Notes under the pieces: model-generated
The model's database searches: none
Seen by the model: the letters and a program-made list of their open reading frames with translations, nothing else
Told to the model about the DNA's origin: nothing
In this document: positions 56,429-64,000 of the stretch, piece by piece
Layout of the letters: the number at the start of each line of letters is the position of its first letter
Numbering within the stretch: position 1 is the stretch's first letter
Origin: Nostoc sphaeroides
GTDB lineage: Bacteria > Cyanobacteriota > Cyanobacteriia > Cyanobacteriales > Nostocaceae
Length of the DNA stretch: 64,000 bases
Direction: 5' to 3'
Assembly: GCF_003443655.1 (NCBI RefSeq)
Contig: NZ_CP031941.1
Location: 4,710,501-4,774,500, forward strand
Made by a program: the position numbers and the translations under genes

Positions 56429-56911
56429 CTACTCTTCCCCTTTAATTTACAGTTTTAGCGGATGGTTGCCTGGGAGTGCGACATCTCCATCCTTGGATTA
56501 CTGTTTTTAGACTGCCGTTCAGTTTTTGCCGGTGCCTCCAATCAGGAAAGAGAGATGTTTCGGTTTAATAATGGCATCCCCACCAGGAATGATGGTTGAG
56601 GGATATCCATAAAAATTTTTTAAATAAAAGATTTTTATAGGAACCCCTGACGCCGAACTGCGCCTGAGCGCTACCAGGTTGCCATTTTGTAGTTTCTTGT
56701 TTTGGTGATTCTGAGCCTTCCACAACACAATCGATTACATCTTGTTCTGGGAATCTTGCCTCGCCCCTCTTAAATTATTAGAGAGCCGAATGCCTTTTAC
56801 ACCCATTTACTATTTTGGCACTAACCTCAACGTTCAATAGAGGGTGTTATGAAAGCCCAACTTCGGCTTTCGCACTATTTCTCTGGTGATGACGTCACAA
56901 AGTTGTTCCAA
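56429..56911. other. Spacer between ylxR and infB
   Basis: 483 bases, unusually long for this cluster. A 69-codon leftward frame (56519-56728) is open but has no recognisable content. No repeat family member was identified. It may hold an infB promoter or leader structure. Confidence 0.4.
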
Positions 56912-57181
56912 TTAAATTTGGTTTTGGGTATTGTTGCTGGCTAGACGATGCAACAAGCTTTGGTACAGTGTTTCTGGCACTGATGCATGTAGCGATCGCC
57001 CTAGTCGATTTTTTTTTTGAGCTGCTTGTAGGCAACTCGTTTCGGGACAAATATAGGCAGAACGCCCCATGCCCTGATCTAATTGTACCTTTCCCGATGG
57101 AAAGACGCGGACAATCCGCCAAAACTCATCTTTTGAGCCTACTTTCCGGCAACTAATACAGCGCCGATAATTTGGTTTCAT
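56912..57181 (-). CDS. ylxR: YlxR/RnpM RNA-binding protein
   Basis: 89 residues. RRCISCRKVGSKDEFWRIVR and GRSAYICPETSCLQAAQKKNRLGRSL are the conserved YlxR motifs, with Cys 8/11 and GRSAYIC. YlxR (RnpM) binds RNA and in Bacillus modulates RNase P (family knowledge). Position between nusA and infB is the classic one. Confidence 0.93.
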   Translation of the reverse strand: MKPNYRRCISCRKVGSKDEFWRIVRVFPSGKVQLDQGMGRSAYICPETSCLQAAQKKNRLGRSLHASVPETLYQSLLHRLASNNTQNQI

Positions 57182-57329
57182 CGTTTCTAGGTGATCTCAG
57201 TCCAGCATTGTAGATGTAAAAAGAAGTTTATTATTACTATTTTTTACTCATACCAAGTAGCTTTTGAGAAAATAATCCTTGAGACTGAGACTACAATATA
57301 CATTATCAAAACTTTACAAAATTAATCAA

Positions 57330-58616
57330 TTATTCATCATCGTCATTGTCAAAAGTATCTTCCTCTTCTGATCCGTCCTGATTTTCATCCTCGAATTCTT
57401 CCTCATATTCAAGATCGTCTTCCTCTGATTCCTCTGATTGATATTTTGTTCTTACAGCCAGAAATTTGGCATCTTCTCCGGCATAGTCATATTTAGCTTT
57501 GTCTTTGATGTCTATTTTCCAACCAGTCAGACGGGCTGCTAAACGGACATTTTGTCCTTCTTTGCCTATGGCCAAACTCAATTGGTCTTCAGCTACTAGT
57601 ACGTGAGTTTGCCGGGATTCTGGATCCATTAGGCGGACTTCATCTACCCGCGCTGGACTTAAGGCATTGGCAATATATGTTGCTGGGTCTGGCGACCAGC
57701 GAATTACATCTATTTTTTCACCGCGTAATTCGTTGACTACCACTTGAATTCGCGATCCCCTGGCTCCGATACAAGCGCCTACTGGGTCTACATCGCGATC
57801 GAGGGTATCTACTGCTATTTTAGTCCGGGGGCCGACATAACGAGAAGGGGGGTTTGCCTCTCTCGCTACGGCAACAATCCGTACCACTTCATCTTCGATT
57901 TCTGGAACTTCGTTTGCAAACAGATAAACTACCAAACCAGCATCAGCGCGAGACACAAGCAACTGTGGCCCTCGTTGCTGACCTTGGGAGACTTTTTTAA
58001 GATATACCTTGAAGGTGGCATTTGCCCGATAATTATCGTTGGGTAGCTGTTCCCGCTTTGGTAATTCGGCTTCTACTTCTGGCTGACCAAAGCCACTGCT
58101 AACAGCCAGAACCACAGATTGTCGCTCAAACCGCAGGACTCTTGCTTGCAGGACAGTTCCTTCTAAATCTTGGAACTCTTCTTGCACCATTTGGCGCTGT
58201 TGATCCCGTAATTTTTGCGCCAATACCTGCTTAGTTTGCATCGCCGCCATCCGACCAAACTCTCCTTGGTCGGGGGTCACATCCAGCACCACAGAGTCTC
58301 CTAACTGCGCTTCGGGAGCGACTTGTTGAACTTCATCTAGGGAAATTTGGTGGTCTGTGTTATTGACTGCTTCAACAATGGTTTTGGTGGAAAGAACGCG
58401 AAATCCTTCTCCTTCAATATCGAGTTCTACTTCAAAATTTTCAAAATAATCTTCTTCAAACTGTTTACGTTCTAAATTTTGGGCGCGACGATAACGTTCG
58501 TAGCCTTTGAGTAGTGCTTCTCTAATAGCTGATTGAACTGCAAGACGGGGTAAATTCCGCTCGCGGCTTATACTTTCAATTAATTCTTTTAATCCAGGTA
58601 AAGTAACCATTGACAT
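57330..58616 (-). CDS. nusA: Transcription termination/antitermination factor NusA
   Basis: 428 residues. N-terminal RNA polymerase-binding domain ([18 protein letters not shown]), S1 domain ([20 protein letters not shown]), KH domains ([26 protein letters not shown] and [21 protein letters not shown]). The C-terminal acidic repeats of E. coli NusA are replaced by a short very acidic tail ([18 protein letters not shown]), normal for cyanobacteria. Start ATG at 58616 has an AAAGGAG box; the TTG at 58622 is rejected. Confidence 0.96.
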   Translation of the reverse strand: MSMVTLPGLKELIESISRERNLPRLAVQSAIREALLKGYERYRRAQNLERKQFEEDYFENFEVELDIEGEGFRVLSTKTIVEAVNNTDHQISLDEVQQVAPEAQLGDSVVLDVTPDQGEFGRMAAMQTKQVLAQKLRDQQRQMVQEEFQDLEGTVLQARVLRFERQSVVLAVSSGFGQPEVEAELPKREQLPNDNYRANATFKVYLKKVSQGQQRGPQLLVSRADAGLVVYLFANEVPEIEDEVVRIVAVAREANPPSRYVGPRTKIAVDTLDRDVDPVGACIGARGSRIQVVVNELRGEKIDVIRWSPDPATYIANALSPARVDEVRLMDPESRQTHVLVAEDQLSLAIGKEGQNVRLAARLTGWKIDIKDKAKYDYAGEDAKFLAVRTKYQSEESEEDDLEYEEEFEDENQDGSEEEDTFDNDDDE

Positions 58617-58627
58617 AAGCAATCTCC

Positions 58628-58838
58628 TTTAAAAATTAGGGACTGGGGACTGGGCATGGGGCATTGGGCATTGGGCATGGGGCACTTGTACTGAGCGAAA
58701 TCGAAGTATTGGGCATGGCGCATTGGTGCAAAGGGGAAAAACTTGCAGCAACTTCCCCTCTGCTCCTCTTCTCCTCTGCTCCTCTGCTCTTCCAATCCGT
58801 AGTCCCTAGTCCCTAGTCCCTAGCCTTTAGTCACTCGT
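58628..58838. repeat. Tandem repeats inside the rimP-nusA spacer
   Basis: GGGCATTGG/GGGCATGG units (58650-58685), the small dyad ACTTGTACTGAGCGAAATCG (58684-58708) and CTCCTCTGCTC units (58758-58795). They separate rimP and nusA, which are usually close. Confidence 0.75.
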
Positions 58839-59300
58839 TTATCGGCGCTCGTCTAGCTGCACCTTAGTAATTAGGGAGCGGGGAATTTCGACTACACGAC
58901 CTTTTTGGTTTAAGTAAAGTGCTGTCTCATCCCGGCGAATCAACTGACCAGTCCACTCTGGTTGTCCGTCGTAGGGGGGCGTTGTGGAGATGATGACAGG
59001 AAATCCTTTAAAGGAAATAAACTCCCTGTCTGTTACCAGTTGCCGTGAAATCCCAGGACTAGACACTTCTAAGACGTATGCATCTGGAACGATTTGGGCA
59101 GTATCTAAAGAGGCTTCTAAAGCACGGCTCATCCTCTCACAATCATTTAACCCGGTGTCTTGCTCAGGATTGCGAATGTCTACCCGCAAAACTGGTGGAC
59201 TTTGGTTAGTGTGAAAAACCACGCCAACCACTTCCAATCCCAGTTCTTCTGCTACTGGTGTCGCCAAATCAATAATTTGTGGAATTAAAGGATGAGCCAT
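58839..59300 (-). CDS. rimP: Ribosome maturation factor RimP
   Basis: 153 residues from [21 protein letters not shown], the conserved start. [30 protein letters not shown] and [14 protein letters not shown] are RimP signatures. Needed for 30S subunit maturation. The upstream frame (to 59381) translates spacer and is rejected. The 59301-59569 spacer upstream contains a GCTTACCTCGGCTTCTCTAC-type dispersed repeat and GGGCATT units. Confidence 0.95.
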   Translation of the reverse strand: MAHPLIPQIIDLATPVAEELGLEVVGVVFHTNQSPPVLRVDIRNPEQDTGLNDCERMSRALEASLDTAQIVPDAYVLEVSSPGISRQLVTDREFISFKGFPVIISTTPPYDGQPEWTGQLIRRDETALYLNQKGRVVEIPRSLITKVQLDERR

Positions 59301-59569
59301 GAGAAAATTCAATAAAAAAAGTGGGCACTGACCCACTTCCTGCGATAGGTATATCTTCCAAGAAGTCTTGTGACGAACCAATTATGATTCGCCTAATTCG
59401 TAGTTTAGCGCATTTCTTTTATAGTCGTGCATTGGGCATCCCTTCGGCTTACCTCGGCTTCTCTACGAGACGCACTCGCGTTCGCTCGGCACAAGTCGCT
59501 CAGGGCAAGTGGGCATTGGGCATTGGACAATAATTAATAGTTTTTTCTCCCCCTGCTTCCCCTGCTCCC

Positions 59570-60988
59570 TCATCTTTTCACTATTGCTGGAACTGATACT
59601 TGTGTTCGTAACTGTCTGGTTTGCTCGATAATTTGGTCTATGTCTTCTTGGGACAAACGCTGGACGTAGTTGATTTTGATTTCCTCTAAGAAGTCAAAAA
59701 GTAAACTCTGAATTTCTGAGAGTACGTGTTTTTCCTTTATTTGAGATCCTAAGACTTTGCTAAAGGTTTCTACTAGTTGACTGGTGAGTTTTGCGCCCAC
59801 AGGGTCTTCAACAGCACTAACTAACGTTTTATAAAGATTAGTTGTGATTTGAGTTGCCAGTTGTTCGCTTAACTGGGTTTGAGCTTGTCCCACGCCAGGG
59901 AGGTTCTGGAGGTTGCGATAGACGGGGACTTGATGGAAGACGGTTTCGATGTTGTGACGCAAAATGGCTACGATCGCAGGTTGGATTTCGGGTAGCACTT
60001 GGTAGACTATTGTCTTTACTAAAAGACCTGCGATCGCTTCCACTTCATTTACATTATTAATATCTATGTAGGGACGTAAATTTTCTTGTTGCAGTAGCCA
60101 GCGCGTTAACTCACCCTTCTGAATTGAACCCTGAACCTGATTAATTACTCTCACCACTACAACTTCTGTGAGTTCTTCGGCAAAGTTGGCGACAATCCCC
60201 TGATGAATTTGCTTTCGCACTGGATGCAAATTCAACAACTGCGCTTGATCGAGGCGGACTACTACAGGTAAAATTCGCAGCCACCGCCAAAATGGCAGTA
60301 GTAAAAATAGGTCGTACCAACGCCACAATAATGCTTCAAACCAGCTTAAACCAGGATGTCGGCGTCTAATTAAGAAAGTGCGTCCCAGCAATTCTACGCC
60401 AAATAAAATCACAAAGGGGAAGTCAATAATCCAGAAATTATCAACAAATTCGCCATTTTCACCAATTTGGCGGAAGTAGTTAGAGGCAATTAAAGGGCGA
60501 ATGCTCTCGTTAAAAAAATTAATTTGTTGTTCCCAGCCATTTTGTGATAAGTAAGGCTGACTCCAAAAAGTGGCAAAGGACTGTTTTGCAGATTCATTAC
60601 CGATGTGCGATCGCATCCGCTTTTTGATTTTTTCCAGAGTCCCACTCTTATTCACTCCCGCAAACGGGTTACTGTCAATCATCTCGCTGCTAAGACGACT
60701 TATTTGTATTAGCCTGCTATTTACTTGAGAAGACTCTAACCCTGTTTGCTTGACTTGTTCTTCTAATGCGTCTACTGTTTCTAGATAACTTTTTGTGTCT
60801 CGATGGGGTTCAATACCTTTTACTGGGTCATAAATCTGGATAATTTGCGGAAGTTTTCGCAAGTAGAAATCTCGCCAAGGTACGTAACTTAAATCAAACA
60901 AAATCAAGCATAAATTTACGGTGGCAGTAATTGCCATTATTCTTTCAAACCAAAGATTACGCTGCTTAGAAGATTTTATATTTTTCAT
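59570..60988 (-). CDS. Large membrane protein, ion-channel-like middle segment
   Basis: 472 residues; family not named with certainty. One membrane helix near the N-terminus (RIMAITATVNLCLILFDLSY), a soluble 150-residue region, then paired helices (DFPFVILFGVELLGRTFLIRRR and WYDLFLLLPFWRWLRILPVVVRL) that resemble a voltage-sensor-like S3-S4 pair with spaced Arg residues. The C-terminal half (about 270-472) is soluble and helical. The N-terminal loop YVPWRDFYLR is typical of a cyanobacterial conserved family. Function unknown. Confidence 0.7.
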   Translation of the reverse strand: MKNIKSSKQRNLWFERIMAITATVNLCLILFDLSYVPWRDFYLRKLPQIIQIYDPVKGIEPHRDTKSYLETVDALEEQVKQTGLESSQVNSRLIQISRLSSEMIDSNPFAGVNKSGTLEKIKKRMRSHIGNESAKQSFATFWSQPYLSQNGWEQQINFFNESIRPLIASNYFRQIGENGEFVDNFWIIDFPFVILFGVELLGRTFLIRRRHPGLSWFEALLWRWYDLFLLLPFWRWLRILPVVVRLDQAQLLNLHPVRKQIHQGIVANFAEELTEVVVVRVINQVQGSIQKGELTRWLLQQENLRPYIDINNVNEVEAIAGLLVKTIVYQVLPEIQPAIVAILRHNIETVFHQVPVYRNLQNLPGVGQAQTQLSEQLATQITTNLYKTLVSAVEDPVGAKLTSQLVETFSKVLGSQIKEKHVLSEIQSLLFDFLEEIKINYVQRLSQEDIDQIIEQTRQLRTQVSVPAIVKR

Positions 60989-61182
60989 TTCTTGTCATTT
61001 ATTATACATTTATGTGAAGTTTGGAATATAAGCTATTTCATTTATCGAAACAGAATTCAGGAGTCAGTCGCCAGAATACAAGAAGGGTATTTTGAACGAA
61101 GGTCAAAACCCGCTCCGTTCGCGCAGCATCTCCGATTGCCCTGGCTCTAGCTTGACACAGGTGACAGATGTATGCACTACTG

Positions 61183-61435
61183 TAAGGGAACTCCAAAAAA
61201 TAAATTATTCCACATTCAAGTCGTTGAGTGTTGACTGTTGAGTGTTGACTGTTGACTGTTGAGTGTTGACTGTTGACTGTTGACTGTTGAGTGTTGACTG
61301 TTGAGTGTTGACTGTTGAGTGTTGACTGTTGAGTGTTGACTGTTGACTGTTGAGTGTTGACTGAAAACTCGTGAACCGTCAACGGTCAACAGTCAACAAT
61401 AGCAATGGAATATTTTTTTACTTGGAAGTCCCTAA
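61183..61435. mobile_element. MITE-like element, family A, copy 3, expanded heptamer array
   Basis: Opposite orientation to copy 1: starts TAAGGGAACTCCAAAAAATA and ends GGAAGTCCCTAA, TA at both borders. Flanks of the array are nearly identical to those of copy 1, but the array is about 150 bp of TTGACTG/TTGAGTG units against about 35 bp in copy 1. A 114-codon frame through it is an artefact. Confidence 0.75.
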
Positions 61436-61674
61436 TTTAGTGTTCAAGGGGTGGATTTGATTCAATTCAAATGACGCTGTATCTCTGCTAATACAAGATA
61501 CTTCTTTTGATGGATGACACCAATTAGTTTTTGTAAAACAAGTTAAATTTGACAAAATAAATCACAAATTATTCAGAAAACATTAAAAAATCGCAAAAAA
61601 AGTTATTAAACGAACTTAAAATGCAGCTGTTAACATTTATAATCCTGCTGATTTAACTCAAAGGAGTTTTAAGT

Positions 61675-62376
61675 ATGTGGTGTGGGTTTGGAAAATCAAG
61701 CGCGAACTTTGCTGTTACTTGCCTGATAACTGCTAGCGTCGTAATTGCAGACACAGGCTTCGCAGCCCCTCAACGTAGCTATACCCCCCAGCAATTCCGT
61801 GCTGTGTTGCGAGGGTTAGGCTATAACGTCAAGGTAACAAATGGTGCTTTGACGGATGAGGAAACTAAAAAGGCAATTCGTGAATTTCAGACGGGTTATA
61901 AGCTAAAACCAGTTGATGGGATAGCAGGGCCAAAAACCCAAGGTTTTGCTGCTAACATCATTCAAATTCTGCACACAAATTTGAATGCAGTAGTAAAGCC
62001 AAATCCTCCTCTCGCGCGCGATCACTTTTATGGTTCCCGCACGGAAGCAGTGGTGAAGGAGTATCAGAAGAAATATCAGTTGCAAGAAACTGGAATTGCT
62101 AATTTAGCACTCCGCCAAAAGCTGAATGAAGAAGCAAAGACAGTCTTCACTCAGCCAACGGCTAAACCAACACCTACACCGACGGCTAAACCGACAGCTA
62201 AACCAACAGCTACCCCAACAGCTACCCCAACAGCTACCCCAACAGCTACCCCAACAGCTACCCCAACAGCTACACCAACAGCTACCCCAACAGCTACACC
62301 AACGGCTACCCCAACAGCTACACCAACGGCTACACCAACGGCTACACCAACGCCTACACCAACAACTACACCCTAA
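61675..62376 (+). CDS. Exported peptidoglycan-binding protein with Thr-Pro-Thr-Ala repeat tail
   Basis: 233 residues. N-terminal signal peptide (1-31, ending GFA). Two PG_binding_1-like units follow: LRGLGYNVKVTNGALTDEETKKAIREFQTGYKL and HFYGSRTEAVVKEYQKKYQL. The C-terminal 75 residues are about 16 repeats of TPTA/KPTA encoded by a 12-bp unit (ACAGCTACCCCA), a likely spacer in the cell wall. Unit number can change by slippage without frameshift. Start ATG has an AAAGGAG box. Confidence 0.85.
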   Translation: MWCGFGKSSANFAVTCLITASVVIADTGFAAPQRSYTPQQFRAVLRGLGYNVKVTNGALTDEETKKAIREFQTGYKLKPVDGIAGPKTQGFAANIIQILHTNLNAVVKPNPPLARDHFYGSRTEAVVKEYQKKYQLQETGIANLALRQKLNEEAKTVFTQPTAKPTPTPTAKPTAKPTATPTATPTATPTATPTATPTATPTATPTATPTATPTATPTATPTATPTPTPTTTP

Positions 62377-62407
62377 TCGCCACCAAAAACTCCTACCCCA
62401 AAACCTC

Positions 62408-63301
62408 TTAATTCATTTGATTTGGTTCTTCTAAGGGTCTGCCCTTGGGTATAGGTAGAATTGGACGAGGGTCATTGTAAGGCATAGGAATGTACTGGAC
62501 GCTGGGTCGGCCTCCTTGCGACTGTGGGTACAAATCCATGAGATCATAAATAGAATGGGGCAGTCCGACAGTTACGGGCAGCCCCATTTCTGTTGCTTCT
62601 TCTATAGTGATGGGATAGTCGTGGGTGACGCGCCCGGTTGTCAAGGCTTCGATAATCGATTCGATATTTTCTGGCAGAACTTTTTGTTTAGGTATACTAT
62701 CTTTTAGCAGAGTCCGTACAAACCTCTGTACCTGCTGCATTGCTTTGCGTGAGATATCGGCCATTATTAGAGTTTGGTCATCAATCTCACTGATGGGTTT
62801 ATCTTCGACTACTTTTAGGATACTTGCTGCTGGGTAGTTACCCAATTGGGGATCAACTGGCCCTAAGACAGCATTAGCATCCATAATAATTTCATCAGAG
62901 GCGATCGCCAGCATTGTACCGCCACTCATGGCATAGTGGGGTACAAAGACTGTAACTTTTGCTTGGTGGCGAATTAAGGCTCTGGCGATTTGTTCTGTAG
63001 CTAAAACCAAACCACCAGGAGTATGCAAAATTAAGTCAATCGGCACATCTGGGGGTGTGAGGCGAATTGCTCGCAATATTTGTTCTGAGTCTTCGATAGT
63101 AATGTAGCGAGATATGGGAATTCCCAGGAAACTAATGGACTCTTGACGGTGAATGAGCAAAATTACCCGACTTTTGCGTTCCTGCTGAAATTGCTGTAAA
63201 GCACGCAAGCGGCGATATTCTATTTGACGTTTTTGCCAAAGGGGTTGCAAAGAAGTCAGAAGCAGAAAAATCCAGAATAAATCACCAATACCAAAGCCCA
63301 T
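62408..63301 (-). CDS. SDH-type membrane serine protease (ClpP/SppA-like fold)
   Basis: 297 residues from MGFGIGDLFWIFLLLTSLQP, one N-terminal membrane helix. The crotonase/ClpP-like domain has LILHTPGGLVLATEQIARAL and the nucleophile region HYAMSGGTMLAIASDEIIMD with Ser in MSGG, plus LGPVDPQLGNYPA, matching the serine dehydrogenase proteinase (SDH_sah) family. Likely cleaves membrane or signal-peptide substrates at the membrane (inference). A GTG at 63349 would add 16 residues; the shorter start fits homologues better. Confidence 0.88.
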   Translation of the reverse strand: MGFGIGDLFWIFLLLTSLQPLWQKRQIEYRRLRALQQFQQERKSRVILLIHRQESISFLGIPISRYITIEDSEQILRAIRLTPPDVPIDLILHTPGGLVLATEQIARALIRHQAKVTVFVPHYAMSGGTMLAIASDEIIMDANAVLGPVDPQLGNYPAASILKVVEDKPISEIDDQTLIMADISRKAMQQVQRFVRTLLKDSIPKQKVLPENIESIIEALTTGRVTHDYPITIEEATEMGLPVTVGLPHSIYDLMDLYPQSQGGRPSVQYIPMPYNDPRPILPIPKGRPLEEPNQMN

Positions 63302-63558
63302 AAATATTAATTCTTGTTCAAAAATAACGGTTGTCGTCATTATTGTCACAAATTTGGGGCGATCGCATTTCTATCTGTAGGTTTAAAAGTCATTAACCAC
63401 ACTCAGCAAAAATCTTATTATAAAACTTAATATTATTAATAGTTGAGAAGTTTATTACACTTTTTGTAGAGAAAAAAGAGAGTTAAGTAGTATAGCTAGA
63501 TGCAAAAATTGAAATTTAAAGAGCTTTAATCAACTCGTTCTATTGAACAGGAGTAAAT

Positions 63559-63969
63559 ATGGAAGTTGAACCCAACGACGGTTTTGGTACTGCCACTTTC
63601 ACAGGGGTAGGCTTGGGATTTGTACAGGGTTTTCCAGAGCCTGGATTTGATTTCTATGCTTCTTACGGGAACTATATTGGTTCTGGAGACAACGACTACC
63701 ACTACTTGTATGCTCAAAGGGGAAATACAATTTCCATTAACACCTCTGGTAGAGGCTCCTACGCTGATGATGTGGACACGACCATAACACTCTTTAATCA
63801 GTACTACACACAAGTAGGCTTTGATAACAATAGTGGTAGCGGCCTTAACAGCTCATTGACATACAAGGCTCCACTAAGTGGCTACTACTACTTTAATGTA
63901 GCGGGATATTTGGGTGATACAGGGAATTATGATATTACCGTCAATTTAACGCCCAATTTGACGACGTAA
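63559..63969 (+). CDS. PPC-like (pre-peptidase C-terminal) domain protein
   Basis: 136 residues, essentially one domain. EVEPNDGFGTATF at the start, FYASYGNYIGSGDNDYHYLYAQRGNTISI and the end YYYFNVAGYLGDTGNYDITVNL are typical of PPC domains, which are usually fused to secreted proteases. Here it stands alone and has no signal peptide, so export by another route or loss of a partner is possible. GGAG box before the ATG. Confidence 0.75.
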   Translation: MEVEPNDGFGTATFTGVGLGFVQGFPEPGFDFYASYGNYIGSGDNDYHYLYAQRGNTISINTSGRGSYADDVDTTITLFNQYYTQVGFDNNSGSGLNSSLTYKAPLSGYYYFNVAGYLGDTGNYDITVNLTPNLTT

Positions 63970-64000
63970 ATTAGACGTGTTAACACTTAGAGTATGTCTG

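Noticed and set aside
56519-56728. 69-codon ORF in the ylxR-infB spacer
   Set aside because: No recognisable protein features and no ribosome-binding site.
61038-61382. 114-codon leftward ORF rich in NTQQSTV repeats
   Set aside because: It is the translation of the heptamer array in family A copy 3; the tandem DNA repeat explains the pattern.

Overview
The window is chromosomal DNA from a filamentous, probably heterocyst-forming cyanobacterium of the Nostoc/Anabaena type. The evidence is a psbA gene for photosystem II D1, the photosystem I assembly factor gene ycf3, a high-light-inducible protein, a FraH-like filament-integrity protein, a cox3/ARTO-type terminal oxidase operon, frequent GCGATCGC (HIP1) octamers inside genes, and very many heptamer-type short tandem repeats between genes. 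Names come from reading the proteins and their motifs; no database search was possible.

Layout. 0-9.4 kb: an Omp85/BamA-like outer-membrane protein, a Ser/Thr kinase, a CapA-like metallophosphatase, tRNA-Ser(CGA), a class A beta-lactamase-like serine hydrolase and a D-lactate dehydrogenase-type enzyme. 9.4-18.5 kb: an M50 protease, a FraH-like protein, pgl, rph, a broken second adenylate kinase gene, a CobO-like protein with a degraded P-loop, dcd, a DUF433 protein, an Rpn/DUF2887-type protein, thyX and an hli gene. 18.5-30.2 kb: a thioredoxin-fold protein, glutathionyl-hydroquinone reductase, gatC, ycf3, an SRAP protein, a GST, several small conserved proteins, an HD protein and CheR. 30.2-33.9 kb: an RTX-type calcium-binding repeat protein and a repeat-rich spacer. 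34.0-38.5 kb: a five-gene operon on the minus strand, DUF2231-DUF2231-coxB-coxA-coxC. 39.1-42.7 kb: nested mobile repeats, cheB, a hybrid histidine kinase and a DUF2237 protein. 43.5-50.3 kb: psbA, a decayed two-gene unit, aroC, a DUF3288 protein and clpC. 50.8-64 kb: a dead IS5-type transposase gene, small conserved proteins, the rimP-nusA-ylxR-infB translation/transcription cluster, a large membrane protein, a peptidoglycan-binding protein, an SDH-type membrane protease and a PPC-like protein.

The most striking layer is not a set of genes. At least eight families of short (about 100-250 bp) non-coding elements with terminal inverted repeats occupy the spacers. Six copies, from four families, are bounded by direct repeats of 9-11 bp that can be read exactly, so they look like real transposition events (MITEs). 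One family (E) has three such copies, another (A) has TA at both ends of all three copies, and E has inserted next to A. These insertions have changed gene ends: one replaces the C-terminus of a small ORF, one sits exactly at a stop codon, and one splits a transposase gene. A separate 42-bp in-frame palindromic insert puts a stop codon into an adenylate kinase gene.

Regulatory signals that can be read directly include an exact match to the HLR1 (RpaB) consensus upstream of psbA, and two ribosome-binding regions (capA-like and cheB) complementary to the conserved core of the sRNA Yfr1.
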